From Hyphomonas sediminis (GTDB lineage Bacteria > Pseudomonadota > Alphaproteobacteria > Caulobacterales > Hyphomonadaceae), in contig NZ_JAIEZP010000001.1 in NCBI RefSeq assembly GCF_019679475.1, positions 3,224,001-3,288,000 of the forward strand: a stretch of DNA of 64,000 nucleotides, read 5' to 3'. Under the pieces are notes generated by a model. It saw nothing but the letters and a program-made list of their open reading frames with translations. It was not told where the DNA came from and made no database searches. Numbering within the stretch: the first letter of the stretch is position 1; every line of letters starts with the position of its first letter. Of this stretch, positions 1 to 8,103 are shown piece by piece. Made by a program: the position numbers and the translations under genes.

Positions 1-551
1 ACGATCGTGGCCGGCAAGCCAAGCGGCGCCATGAAGAAACCGAGGGTCGCCGTCGTCGCTGCGCCCAGCAGGAAGCGCGCCGCCACGTTGGCAACCGGAG
101 AGACAACGGCCACCACGCCGGCACACATGCCAAACACGATGGCGAACATGGAAACCTTGAGACCGACATCCCCTGTCGGCGCCAGCATGACACAAAGGCC
201 CCACCACGCGCCCACAACGCCGGTGGCAACTTCAGCGCGGCGCAGGAAGCGGCCACGTACCGGGCGCGCCGGTGAGCGGTCCCAGCGGCTGCGCGCCCAG
301 AGAATCTGCGAAATGGCGAACACCCAGATCGGGATCATCCAGCCAAACAGCACAACAAGGCTCGTCTCGGTGTACAGCGTGAACACGACTGCGGCAGAAT
401 TGACGAGGTTGATGAAGCCCATCACCGTAAGTAGTGACACCAGGCGATGGTGCATATAGGCAGGGACGTCAGGCGTCTCGCGACGCTTGAATCTTCCGAC
501 CCCGACTATGGGGAACAGAACAACATCTGTCAGGCCTATCGACATCTTCAT
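1..551 (-). CDS. Integral membrane protein, N-terminal part only (cut by window edge)
   Basis: An open frame reads leftward from an ATG at 551-549 to the window edge, about 183 codons with no stop. The translation is a short cytoplasmic N-terminus followed by paired hydrophobic segments (around residues 37-60, 67-85, 110-125 and 130-180) with Arg-rich loops between them. This layout is common in the N-terminal membrane sensor modules of GGDEF/EAL proteins and histidine kinases, but no catalytic domain lies in the window, so the function is not established. A second in-frame ATG two codons on is an alternative start; neither has a strong ribosome binding site. It is divergent from the FAD protein at 640. 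Confidence 0.55.
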   Translation of the reverse strand, partial: MKMSIGLTDVVLFPIVGVGRFKRRETPDVPAYMHHRLVSLLTVMGFINLVNSAAVVFTLYTETSLVVLFGWMIPIWVFAISQILWARSRWDRSPARPVRGRFLRRAEVATGVVGAWWGLCVMLAPTGDVGLKVSMFAIVFGMCAGVVAVVSPVANVAARFLLGAATTATLGFFMAPLGLPATI

Positions 552-599
552 GCGAGCGTTACTAACAGGACATGATGAAGATCGGTTTTTACCGAACTG

Positions 600-618
600 C
601 GCGACCTTCACGGTCGCG
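600..618. promoter_or_regulatory. Small inverted repeat in a divergent intergenic region
   Basis: Seven-base perfect arms CGCGACC/GGTCGCG are separated by TTCAC. The repeat lies 22 bases upstream of the ATG at 640, in the 88-base gap between two divergent genes. TTAACC follows at 619-624, which matches a CtrA half-site. It could be an operator or part of the 5' leader; no regulator can be named. Confidence 0.3.
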
Positions 619-639
619 TTAACCGAAGAATAACTATCT

Positions 640-1914
640 ATGAGCCTGCCGGACCGAACTTCCCTGGCGATTGTCGGCGCAGGCCCCGGCGGGCTGACGC
701 TCGCGCAATACCTGCGGCTCACAGGTTATTCACAGTTCACCCTGATCGAGCAGGCCGACCGTATCGGCGGCAAATCCGACAGCATGGACCTGGGAGACCT
801 GATCGCCGAGATGGGCACCTGCTACGCGACAGGCGCCTACAAGGATGTGCTGAAGTGGATGAAGCGCCAGCGCAAACCCTTCCGCATGCTCCGCAAGACC
901 ACGGTCGATGGCGCGGGCATGCGCGATTATGTCAATGACGCGCCCGGTCCTTCCCTGCCCCAGCAGGTGCTGGCCTATCTGTCAAAACGCCAGGGGCTGC
1001 TTGGCCGTCTGAAGAAAAACCCGGACGACCCGCGCGCACTTGCTGAAGCGGCGATGTCCGCCGAGGCCTGGCTGACCGAACAGAAGCTGCCGAAGATCAT
1101 GCGCATGATGTACCGCGCGGTAACGGCGCTCGGATATGGTTACCTCAACGAGGTGTCGATCTATCAGGCGATGATGTGGGTTGATCATCACGCCATTATC
1201 AGCGGCGCGACCGGCAAGCTGATCATGCCCTCCCAGGGCTGGTCGAATTTCTGGGACGTTCTGGCACAAGATTTCGATGTCCGCCTGTCCCACCAGATCA
1301 CGAAAATCGAGCGCGGCCCGAAAGAATCCCTGCTGCATTTTGCCGACGGTCGCCAGCTCTCGGCGAATGCGTTGGCCTGCACCATTCCCGTCGATGACTG
1401 GGCGCGCCTTGTTACTGATCCGACGGCGGATGAAAAAACCGTCGCCGAGGCCGTGACGTGGAAAGGCTACGCCACCTCGCTCATCGTTGTCGAAAACTGG
1501 TTTACGGAAGAAGACATCCGCTCCTTCTCGCGCGCCTTCCTGCCGGGCTCCTATCCCGGCCAGCTGATTTCGGCCCGCTATGAAGGCCACAGCCCGGACT
1601 TTGGCGGCCATCTTTATGTCACCGGCCAGATCCCCGGCGACTATACGGTGCCGGAACTGCGCATTTTCCTTGAACGCGATCTTGCAGACCAGGGCGCGCA
1701 GCTCGTCAACGTGGTGAACGTCAAGAACTGGCGCTACTTCCCCCACCTCAATCTCAAGGCCATCGAAAACGGCCTGATCGGCCGGATGCAGGCAATGCAG
1801 GGGCAAAGCCAGTCCTGGTATTCGGGCGCGAGCTTCTCGCACGAATCCGTGGCCAACATCTCCCGCTTCAACAAGGCGATTGCGCCGCAGGTCCTCTCCG
1901 CTCTCAAACGCTGA
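640..1914 (+). CDS. FAD-dependent oxidoreductase (amine-oxidase-like, NAD(P)-binding Rossmann fold)
   Basis: The 424-residue protein opens with a dinucleotide-binding motif GAGPGG at residues 13-18, then an acidic residue at about 37 (FTLIEQ) and RIGGKSDS near 41-48, the usual FAD-binding pattern of flavin amine oxidase and protoporphyrinogen-oxidase-like enzymes. There is no signal peptide, so it is probably cytosolic. The substrate cannot be read from the sequence; relatives act on amines, carotenoid-like lipids or are uncharacterised. The start at 640 is the first in-frame ATG after the divergent promoter region. It stands alone, ending 146 bases before azoR. Confidence 0.8.
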   Translation: MSLPDRTSLAIVGAGPGGLTLAQYLRLTGYSQFTLIEQADRIGGKSDSMDLGDLIAEMGTCYATGAYKDVLKWMKRQRKPFRMLRKTTVDGAGMRDYVNDAPGPSLPQQVLAYLSKRQGLLGRLKKNPDDPRALAEAAMSAEAWLTEQKLPKIMRMMYRAVTALGYGYLNEVSIYQAMMWVDHHAIISGATGKLIMPSQGWSNFWDVLAQDFDVRLSHQITKIERGPKESLLHFADGRQLSANALACTIPVDDWARLVTDPTADEKTVAEAVTWKGYATSLIVVENWFTEEDIRSFSRAFLPGSYPGQLISARYEGHSPDFGGHLYVTGQIPGDYTVPELRIFLERDLADQGAQLVNVVNVKNWRYFPHLNLKAIENGLIGRMQAMQGQSQSWYSGASFSHESVANISRFNKAIAPQVLSALKR

Positions 1915-2060
1915 GGCAGCTCCGCCGCGCATGGAGGGGCGCCCGGCGCCTTTATCCATCCCCTCCCCGCATAAATGTTATCAGGTCATCACGGGATCAA
2001 AGGCGACCGCACCTGCCCCATTTCCACGGCGTTGAACGAAACGCCATGGAGGCAATTCCA

Positions 2061-2687
2061 ATGTCCAACCTTCTCGTCATCAATTCGAGCGCCAACACGG
2101 GCGCATCGGTTTCCCGCGTGCTGATCGAGGAAGCGGTCACCCAGATCCTCAAGGCCGCCCCGAACACCACCATTGTCCGCCGCGATCTTGGCTCCGATCC
2201 GATCCCGCACCTGACGACAGCAAACCTCGCCGGCGTGCGTGGCACGCCTTCCACATCGGAAGAACTCGCCGCCCGCGCCCTGTCCGACAAGCTGATCGCC
2301 GAGTTGCGCGCCGCTGACACGGTCGTCATCGCCGCCCCGATGTATAACTTCTCGGTGCCCACCTCGCTGCGCGCCTGGTTCGACTTCGTGCTGCGTACGG
2401 GTGAAACCTTCCGCTACACCGAAGCTGGTCCGGACGGTCTCCTGAAAGGCAAGAAAGTTATCGTGCTGACCTCGCGTGGCGGCCTCTATTCCGAAGGTCC
2501 CGGCGCAGCCGCAGACTTCCAGGAACCTTACCTGCGCCACCTCTTCGCCTTTGTCGGCATTACGGATATTTCCTTCATCCACGCCGAGAAGACCGGCTTT
2601 GGCCCGGACGCGCGCGACGCCGCCATCGCCAGCGCAAAGTCGCAGATCGCTCAGGCGGCCCAATCCCTCTCAACCGTCGCAGCCTGA
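2061..2687 (+). CDS. azoR: FMN-dependent NADH-azoreductase
   Basis: This 208-residue flavodoxin-fold protein matches the AzoR/AcpD family along its length. It starts MSNLLVINSSANTGASVSR, where the Ser-rich loop binds FMN phosphate, and carries the family segment APMYNFSVPTSLRAWFD and the later TSRGGLYSEG loop. The family reduces azo and quinone substrates with NADH and is thought to protect against quinone stress. The ATG at 2061 is preferred to an ATG five codons upstream because GGAGGC at 2048-2053 sits 7 bases before it. A strong terminator hairpin follows at 2735. Confidence 0.93.
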   Translation: MSNLLVINSSANTGASVSRVLIEEAVTQILKAAPNTTIVRRDLGSDPIPHLTTANLAGVRGTPSTSEELAARALSDKLIAELRAADTVVIAAPMYNFSVPTSLRAWFDFVLRTGETFRYTEAGPDGLLKGKKVIVLTSRGGLYSEGPGAAADFQEPYLRHLFAFVGITDISFIHAEKTGFGPDARDAAIASAKSQIAQAAQSLSTVAA

Positions 2688-2734
2688 TACTTTCCCCATG
2701 GCCGGCGCCCCACCGGTCCATCAACTGCGACGCG

Positions 2735-2770
2735 CGCCCGCACTCCATCGTCCCCGGAGTGCGGGCGTTT
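2735..2770 (+). terminator. Rho-independent terminator after azoR
   Basis: A 12-bp perfect stem (CGCCCGCACTCC at 2735-2746 with its complement at 2756-2767) with a 9-base loop is followed by TTTCGCGTTTT. It lies 47 bases after the azoR stop and before the tRNA gene. Confidence 0.75.
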
Positions 2771-2843
2771 CGCGTTTTGCCGGCACGCGCCGATCCCTTG
2801 CTTGCCAATCGGCCTGCCACCCCGTATCGCTCCGCCCCAAGGT

Positions 2844-2929
2844 GCCGGCGTGGTGAAATGGTAGACACAGGGGACTTAAAATCCCTAGGCCCAACGGCCG
2901 TGCCGGTTCGAGTCCGGCCGCCGGCACCA
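2844..2929 (+). tRNA. tRNA-Leu (anticodon UAA)
   Basis: The acceptor arms GCCGGCG (2844-2850) and CGCCGGC (2919-2925) pair perfectly and the CCA end is encoded (2927-2929). The anticodon arm GGGGA/TCCCT encloses the loop CTTAAAA with anticodon TAA at 2877-2879. A long variable arm, as in class II leucine tRNAs, is followed by a T-arm with GCCGG/CCGGC and loop TTCGAGT. It reads UUA (and UUG by wobble), rare codons in a GC-rich genome. The SLC13 gene starts 61 bases downstream, and I found no repeat of the tRNA end that would mark an integrated element. Confidence 0.97.
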
Positions 2930-2990
2930 TTTGCCCAGCCGCGAAAAACCGTTAGCCTTCCAGAAAAACGACACCAATGCGGGGGAATTG

Positions 2991-4439
2991 ATGCCAAACG
3001 TAGCACTGCCAGACAGCGCTGTCGCCGGACCGGGTCTGGCCGCGCGGCTCGGGCTAATCATTGGCCCGCTGCTGGCGCTGCTGATCGCGGTGCTTCCCCC
3101 CCCTGAAGGGCTTGAACGTGGCGGACTTCTGGTCGCCGCCGTTCTTGTGCTGATGGCCGTGTGGTGGGCTACTGAAGCGGTCCCGATTGCGGTCACGTCC
3201 CTGCTGCCCCTCGGGCTACTGCCTCTCACGGGCGTTGCCAGCCTGAAGGAGATCGCCGCGCCTTATGCCGATCATGTCGTGCTGCTGCTGCTGGGTGGCT
3301 TCATCATGGCTATCGGCATCGAGAAATGGAACCTCCACAAGCGGATTGCGCTGAACGTCCTGATTGTCTCCGGGGCGCGCCTGAAGCTTCTGGCTGGCGG
3401 CTTCATGATTGCCACGGCCCTGCTTTCGATGTGGATCTCCAACACCGCCACCACCCTGATGATGACGCCAATTGCCCTGTCCGTTGCGATCGCGGCGGGC
3501 GGCGGCGCGCGCCTTGCCAGTGCCTTGCTGCTCGGCATTGCCTACTCCGCTTCCATTGGCGGGCTCGCCACCCCGGTCGGCACGCCCACCAACCTGATCG
3601 CCATGGGCTGGCTGAACGAGAATGCCGGGATCGACATCTCCTTCCGCGAATGGATGAGCTTTGGCCTGCCGATTGTCCTCATCATGCTGCCCTTTGCCTG
3701 GTTCATCCTGACCTGGGGTCTGAAGTCGGATACGGCCTCTGCCAAAGCGGCTGAAGCCGTGATCCGCGAGCAGCGCACCGCCCTGGGCCGGATGACGACA
3801 CCCGAAGGCCGCGTTGCGATCGTTTTCGGCATTGTTGCGCTCGCCTGGATCACGCGGGAACAACTTGTCCACATTCCCGGCTTTGGCGGCCTCACCGACA
3901 TGGGCATCGCCATCCTCGGCGCGATCTTCATGTTCCTGATGCCCCATGGCAGCCGCCTGCCGGAACACCAGCCCGGCGGCTGGGCACTTCTCAACTGGAA
4001 TGACGCCAAAGCCGTTCCCTGGGAAGTCGTGCTCCTGTTCGGGGGCGGCCTCTCCCTCGCGGCAGCCGTACAGGCATCCGGACTGGCTGGCTGGCTCGGC
4101 ACCTCCCTCGCCGGCGCCGCTGCCCTGCCGCCCATCCTTCTGATCCTGATAATCGCGACGCTGCTGATCTTCCTGACGGAAATCATGTCGAATGTCGCGG
4201 CGATGACCACCTTCCTGCCGGTTCTCGGCGCACTGGCAGCCGCAACCGGCATCGACGTGCGCAGCCTGATCCTGCCCTGCGCCATGGTCGCGTCCTGCGC
4301 CTTCATGCTGCCCATTGCCACCGGTCCGAACGCCGTTGTCTTTGGCGCCCGTCAGTTCTCGATTGGCCGAATGATGAAGTCCGGTTTCTGGCTCAACATT
4401 GCCTGCATCGTCATCGTGACGCTGTATTTCGGCCTCTGA
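2991..4439 (+). CDS. SLC13/DASS-family sodium:dicarboxylate symporter
   Basis: This 482-residue polytopic inner-membrane protein belongs to the divalent anion:Na+ symporter family, which takes up succinate, malate, citrate or similar anions with sodium. The family's duplicated signature is visible as SNTATTLMMTPIA in the first half and SNVAAMTTFLPVL in the second. The ATPVGTPTNLIA loop lies at the substrate/sodium site. The ATG at 2991 follows GGGGGA; an upstream TTG at 2931 would abut the tRNA end and is unlikely. An eight-C run at 3096-3103 early in the gene is a possible slippage point, although the frame is intact here. The exact substrate is unknown. Confidence 0.9.
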   Translation: MPNVALPDSAVAGPGLAARLGLIIGPLLALLIAVLPPPEGLERGGLLVAAVLVLMAVWWATEAVPIAVTSLLPLGLLPLTGVASLKEIAAPYADHVVLLLLGGFIMAIGIEKWNLHKRIALNVLIVSGARLKLLAGGFMIATALLSMWISNTATTLMMTPIALSVAIAAGGGARLASALLLGIAYSASIGGLATPVGTPTNLIAMGWLNENAGIDISFREWMSFGLPIVLIMLPFAWFILTWGLKSDTASAKAAEAVIREQRTALGRMTTPEGRVAIVFGIVALAWITREQLVHIPGFGGLTDMGIAILGAIFMFLMPHGSRLPEHQPGGWALLNWNDAKAVPWEVVLLFGGGLSLAAAVQASGLAGWLGTSLAGAAALPPILLILIIATLLIFLTEIMSNVAAMTTFLPVLGALAAATGIDVRSLILPCAMVASCAFMLPIATGPNAVVFGARQFSIGRMMKSGFWLNIACIVIVTLYFGL

Positions 4440-4569
4440 CATCCGGTTTTCCGGATTGAACTGATATGCAATTGTCACAAAACTAGCGTTGACCTGTAGG
4501 CCCCCTCCATCCTAGTTCGCCGCGCGGACTGTCAGGAACGTGTCAGTCGCACGGGGATAATCGGCGGCC

Positions 4570-5235
4570 ATGAAACATACATTTCTTGTCCTGACAGCGC
4601 TGGCCTGCTGCCTGTCGCCCACTGCCATGGCCGAAAACCAAATCTGGACTTCAGCCAGCGTGAAGACCAAGCCGTTTACCGACGACCGGATCGAACTCAG
4701 CCTCAATAGCGACTTCCGCTACCAGCCCGATGGCGATCTGGACACGATCGAGCTGCGCCCCGGCATCGGTTACAAGCTCAGCAAGCGGTTCAAGGTGTCA
4801 GGTGGTTATCTCTGGTCCAGCGCCCGCCGCAGCGGGCCGGACCGCAAGGAACACCGCCTCTGGCAACAGGTGAGCTACGATATCGTAGACGCCCTCGGCG
4901 GCGAGTTTTCCGGGCGCAGCCGCCTGGAACAGCGCCAGCGCGAGGGCTGGGACGATACCGGCCTGCGCCTGCGCCAGGAATTCGGCTTCGACCGCCCCAT
5001 CGAAGGCACGCCGTTCGAGCTGAAGCTCAGCACAGACCTCTACTTTGAACTGAACGAAACCGACTGGGGCCAGACAACCGGCTTCACCGAAGCGCGCAGC
5101 GAGATCCTCATCGGATGGGACCTCACCGACACGCTGGACATGGAAGTCGGCTACATGAACCAGTTCGAGAATGAAAAAGGTGGCCCGGACAATACCAACC
5201 ACCACATCGTTCTCGGTCTCTCCAAACGCTTCTGA
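4570..5235 (+). CDS. DUF2490-type outer-membrane beta-barrel protein
   Basis: The 221-residue product has a clear signal peptide ending near TAMA-EN (residues 19-23). Alternating hydrophobic/polar strands follow, and the chain ends in a terminal Phe (GLSKRF), the usual outer-membrane assembly signal. Spacing and repeats such as RLEQRQREGW and FRYQPDGDL fit the DUF2490 family, which has no assigned biochemical role. It is monocistronic, ending at a bidirectional terminator shared with the convergent cspA gene. Confidence 0.8.
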   Translation: MKHTFLVLTALACCLSPTAMAENQIWTSASVKTKPFTDDRIELSLNSDFRYQPDGDLDTIELRPGIGYKLSKRFKVSGGYLWSSARRSGPDRKEHRLWQQVSYDIVDALGGEFSGRSRLEQRQREGWDDTGLRLRQEFGFDRPIEGTPFELKLSTDLYFELNETDWGQTTGFTEARSEILIGWDLTDTLDMEVGYMNQFENEKGGPDNTNHHIVLGLSKRF

Positions 5236-5245
5236 CCAAAAGAAA

Positions 5246-5272
5246 AAGCGCGCCCCACAGGGAGGCGCGCTT
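5246..5272. terminator. Bidirectional terminator between DUF2490 gene and cspA
   Basis: The arms AAGCGCGCC and GGCGCGCTT pair over 9 bases with a 9-base loop. Read on the minus strand the stem is followed by TTTTTCTTTT, a strong terminator for cspA. On the plus strand the T-run is short, so termination there would be weaker. Confidence 0.75.
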
Positions 5273-5324
5273 CATCCGTCTGTTCATTTGACAGAGCAGC
5301 CTTTCCGGCGCTCTGCCCCGTGAA

Positions 5325-5534
5325 TTAGACCAGTTCGATCGAGCTGACGGAAGGCTTGCCGGAGCGTTTGTCCATCTCGGTTTCGTAAGCCACTTTCTGG
5401 CCTTCGTTCAGAGTGGCAATGCCCGAACGCTCAAGCGCCGAGATGTGCACGAACACGTCATTGCCGCCATTGGTGGGCGCAATGAAGCCGAAGCCCTTCT
5501 GGGTGTTGAAGAACTTCACGGTACCGTTTGTCAT
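5325..5534 (-). CDS. cspA: Cold-shock protein, CspA family
   Basis: This 69-residue single cold-shock domain carries both RNA-binding motifs, KGFGFI (RNP1) and DVFVHIS (RNP2). Family members bind single-stranded RNA and DNA and melt RNA secondary structure, either at low temperature or constitutively. The frame stays open upstream, but the protein homology begins at [10 protein letters not shown], so the ATG at 5534 is the start. The 208-base space to the preceding thiolase gene holds a leader with a perfect hairpin, a typical place for cold-shock control. The gene ends at the terminator at 5246-5272. Confidence 0.95.
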   Translation of the reverse strand: MTNGTVKFFNTQKGFGFIAPTNGGNDVFVHISALERSGIATLNEGQKVAYETEMDKRSGKPSVSSIELV

Positions 5535-5555
5535 ATAAGTCTCATGGTCGTTTGT

Positions 5556-5576
5556 GAGCTGACAGTGTGTCAGCTC
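5556..5576 (-). promoter_or_regulatory. Hairpin in the cspA 5' leader
   Basis: A perfect 9-bp stem, GAGCTGACA/TGTCAGCTC with a 3-base loop, lies 21 bases upstream of the cspA ATG. No T-run follows it, so it is not a terminator. In cspA-type genes leader structure often controls translation with temperature; that role is inference here. Confidence 0.45.
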
Positions 5577-5708
5577 TTGCATATCGAATTTTGGAGAGTT
5601 TCTGAAACTGCAACTCACCTTGATGAGCGCACGCGCCTGATCGTCCGGCCAATGTCGATGGCCGCCATATGCGCTTTCCACAGGCAAATTGCAAGATTAA
5701 TTTGCTGT

Positions 5709-5733
5709 CAGGCTCCGGAATTTCCGGAGCCTG
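5709..5733 (-). terminator. Hairpin after the thiolase gene
   Basis: The arms CAGGCTCCGG and CCGGAGCCTG pair perfectly over 10 bases with a 5-base loop, starting 10 bases past the thiolase stop. The bases beyond it on the minus strand are AT-rich but not a pure T-run, so it may work as a weak or Rho-aided terminator. Confidence 0.55.
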
Positions 5734-5742
5734 ACCGATAGT

Positions 5743-6954
5743 TTAGTTAACCCGCTCGAACACCGCGGCAAGCCCCTGCCCGCCGCCAATACACATGGTT
5801 TCAAGGCCGTAGCGCGCGCCGCGGCGGTCCATTTCCCGCAGCATGGTTGCCAGGATACGCCCGCCTGTCGCGCCGACAGGGTGGCCGAGCGAGATGCCCG
5901 AGCCATGCACGTTAAGGCGCTTGTAGTCGTCTGCGCCCAGTCCCATCGCCTTGGTGCAGGCGAGCACTTGCGCCGCAAAGGCTTCGTTCAGCTCCAGCAG
6001 GTCGATGTCTTTCAGGCTGAGCCCCGCACGCTGCAGCGCCTTCTCCGTGGACGGAACGGGACCGATCCCCATCACCGCCGGACCGACGCCGGCGACCGCC
6101 CAGGAAACGAGACGCGCCAGCGGCTTCAGGCCATTGGCCTCAGCCATTTCCCGCGTCATCACGAGGCAGGCAGACGCGCCGTCATTCTGGCCGCTGGCAT
6201 TGCCCGCCGTAACTGTTGCTTCGGCGTCCTGCTTCTGACGGATCGGCTTGAGCTTCGAGAGCACTTCCACAGTCGAATCCGGGCGGGGGTGCTCGTCGGT
6301 GTCGATCACCGTGTCGCCCTTGCGGCCCTTGACCGTGAACGGAATAATTTCTTCCGAGAACACACCGGACTTCTGCGCAGCGACAGCCTTGGCATGGGAA
6401 GCGGCTGCAAATTCGTCCTGCGCCTCACGGGTGATCTGGTAATCGCGGCGCAGGTTCTCCGCCGTCTCCAGCATACCGCCGGGCACGGGGAAGTTCTTGC
6501 CGCCCGCTGTCAGGCGCCCGGTCACGAGGCCATCATTCACGGTCATGTTGCCCTGGCCGAGACCCCAGCGCAGTTGGGTGGAATAGAATGGCGCATTGCT
6601 CATCGATTCCGCGCCGCCTGCGATCACGCAGTCCATCGCGCCAGTGGCCACCTGCATCGTCGCATTGATGATCGCCTGAAGACCCGAGCCGCACCGACGG
6701 TCGATCTGCATCCCGGTCACTTCCACCGGCAACCCTGCGTCCAGCGCCACGACACGGCCAAGCGCCGGCGCGTCCATCGACGCATAGCATTGCGCGAAGA
6801 TCACATCGTCGACCTTGTCTTTTGCAAGGCCCGTGCGCGCCATCAGCCCTGCGACCACAGCCGCGCCGAGGTCATGCGCCTGCACGCTCTTGAAAGAGCC
6901 GCCGAAACCGCCAACGGCCGTCCGCACCGGCTCTACAATCACAACATCGCGCAT
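5743..6954 (-). CDS. Acetyl-CoA acetyltransferase / 3-ketoacyl-CoA thiolase
   Basis: This 403-residue thiolase has the complete catalytic set: the nucleophile Cys88 in RRCGSGLQ, His358 in SLGHPVGATG and Cys388 in MCIGGGQG. It either condenses two acetyl-CoA or cleaves 3-ketoacyl-CoA; the sequence does not decide between biosynthetic (PhaA-like) and degradative (FadA-like) use. RRCGSG in place of the more usual NRxCxSG is a small family variation. A very strong ribosome binding site (AGGAGGAA) precedes the ATG at 6954. It is divergent from the dioxygenase at 7128 and unlinked to other beta-oxidation genes. Confidence 0.92.
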   Translation of the reverse strand: MRDVVIVEPVRTAVGGFGGSFKSVQAHDLGAAVVAGLMARTGLAKDKVDDVIFAQCYASMDAPALGRVVALDAGLPVEVTGMQIDRRCGSGLQAIINATMQVATGAMDCVIAGGAESMSNAPFYSTQLRWGLGQGNMTVNDGLVTGRLTAGGKNFPVPGGMLETAENLRRDYQITREAQDEFAAASHAKAVAAQKSGVFSEEIIPFTVKGRKGDTVIDTDEHPRPDSTVEVLSKLKPIRQKQDAEATVTAGNASGQNDGASACLVMTREMAEANGLKPLARLVSWAVAGVGPAVMGIGPVPSTEKALQRAGLSLKDIDLLELNEAFAAQVLACTKAMGLGADDYKRLNVHGSGISLGHPVGATGGRILATMLREMDRRGARYGLETMCIGGGQGLAAVFERVN

Positions 6955-7127
6955 TCATTCCTCCTGGAAACTATCTGACTGGTGCCCTGATAAGCCCGCC
7001 GCTGCGCCTCGCGCAACCCGTGCCTTTTCATGCATCATTGGCATAACTGTCAGGCCGGGCGAGGCCTGTCACTGGCAAAGAAGCCGACTTACCTTGGGGG
7101 AAGCAAGACTATCGGAGCTCAATCCCC

Positions 7128-7904
7128 ATGACCCCGCCCATTTTCGTTTCGCACGGCTCGCCCACCCTCATCTTCGATGATGTGCCCGCGCGTGACTTCC
7201 TGTTGCAACTTGGCCAGACGCTGCCGCGCCCCAAGGCGATCCTCGTGGCCTCTGCCCACTGGGAAACGCCCGCTTCGCGCGTCACGGCCTCGCCTGCCCC
7301 GCAGACCATCCATGATTTCGGCGGCTTCGCGCCCATCATGTATCAGCAGCAATATCCCGCTCCTGGCGATCCGGCGCTCGCCGCCCGCGTCAAGGCGCTG
7401 CTCGACAAGGCCGGTATCCCGGCTGAGCTGGACCACGCCCGCGGCCTCGACCACGGCGCCTGGGTGCCGCTGAAGCTCTCCTGGCCGGGCGCGGACATTC
7501 CCGTGCTTCAGCTGTCCCTGCAAACCCATCTGGGGCCGGCTTACCATCTGAAACTCGGCGAAGCCTTGCGCCCGCTGACGGAAGAAGGCGTACTGATCCT
7601 TGGCAGCGGCAGCCTCACGCACGACCTGCGCAGCGTCAGCTGGCGCGGCCCGAATGCCGAGCCTGACTGGGTGAAATCCTTCGGCGACTGGGTGAACCAG
7701 GCGCTTATCGAGGGGCGCACGGACGATCTGGTGAACTATCGCAAGCTCGCCCCGAACGCTGCACGCAACCACCCGACGGAGGAGCATTTCCTGCCCCTCT
7801 TCGTCGCCCTCGGCGCCGCCGGCCCGCAGCCCCGCATGGAGCTGCTGCATACGTCAGTGACGTTCAGCGTACTGAGAATGGATGCGTTCGAGTTTGCGAG
7901 GTGA
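7128..7904 (+). CDS. DODA-type (LigB-fold) extradiol ring-opening dioxygenase
   Basis: The 258-residue protein fits the YgiD/4,5-DOPA extradiol dioxygenase family of class III enzymes. Metal-ligand and active-site histidines appear in order as VSHGSP (His near 9), SAHWE, GLDHGAW and SLTHDL. Family members open catechol rings with a non-heme metal; the natural substrate of most bacterial copies is unclear. The ATG at 7128 matches the family N-terminus (PPIFVSHGSP). It is monocistronic, and its 3' end runs directly into a palindromic repeat. Confidence 0.9.
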   Translation: MTPPIFVSHGSPTLIFDDVPARDFLLQLGQTLPRPKAILVASAHWETPASRVTASPAPQTIHDFGGFAPIMYQQQYPAPGDPALAARVKALLDKAGIPAELDHARGLDHGAWVPLKLSWPGADIPVLQLSLQTHLGPAYHLKLGEALRPLTEEGVLILGSGSLTHDLRSVSWRGPNAEPDWVKSFGDWVNQALIEGRTDDLVNYRKLAPNAARNHPTEEHFLPLFVALGAAGPQPRMELLHTSVTFSVLRMDAFEFAR

Positions 7905-7910
7905 AGTTAG

Positions 7911-8037
7911 AACCCCTTCTCCCATTGGGAGAAGGGGTTGGGGATGAGGGGGCGCCAAGATCACAACCGAGGGCAACGCACCTGGCGGAGAGAGAGGTCT
8001 CCCTCACCCCTGCCCCTCTCCCAAGGGAGAGGGGTTT
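7911..8037. repeat. Two palindromic CCCTCTCCC-type repeats between convergent genes
   Basis: A hairpin with 13-bp perfect arms (AACCCCTTCTCCC at 7911-7923, complement at 7927-7939) is followed by GGGGATGAGGG. A second hairpin has arms CCCCTCTCCC and GGGAGAGGGG (8013-8022 and 8025-8034) and is preceded by CCCTCACCCC. A degenerate third copy (CCCTTCTCCCTCTGGGAGG) follows near 8060-8080. The units share one consensus in opposite orientations and recur at 55601-55632, so this is a dispersed intergenic repeat family. Confidence 0.75.
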
Positions 8038-8103
8038 AGCGTTGCGTTTGCGGCGAAGCCCCCTTCTCCCTCTGGGAGGTGACGGCTGGCAACCGCCCGA
8101 AGC

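Noticed and set aside
982-1959. Long minus-strand frame (325 codons) opposite the FAD oxidoreductase
   Set aside because: It mirrors the plus-strand gene, lacks family features, and is Arg/Gly/His-rich like other antisense shadows in GC-rich DNA.
2844-2929. tRNA-Leu as a possible integration site
   Set aside because: No repeat of the tRNA 3' end, integrase or foreign-looking gene lies nearby.
3216-4478. 420-codon minus-strand frame opposite the SLC13 transporter
   Set aside because: Low-complexity Gly/Gln/Arg composition and full overlap with an obvious membrane transporter mark it as a shadow.
5881-6978. 365-codon plus-strand frame opposite the thiolase
   Set aside because: The thiolase active-site residues are all on the other strand; this frame has no recognisable motif.
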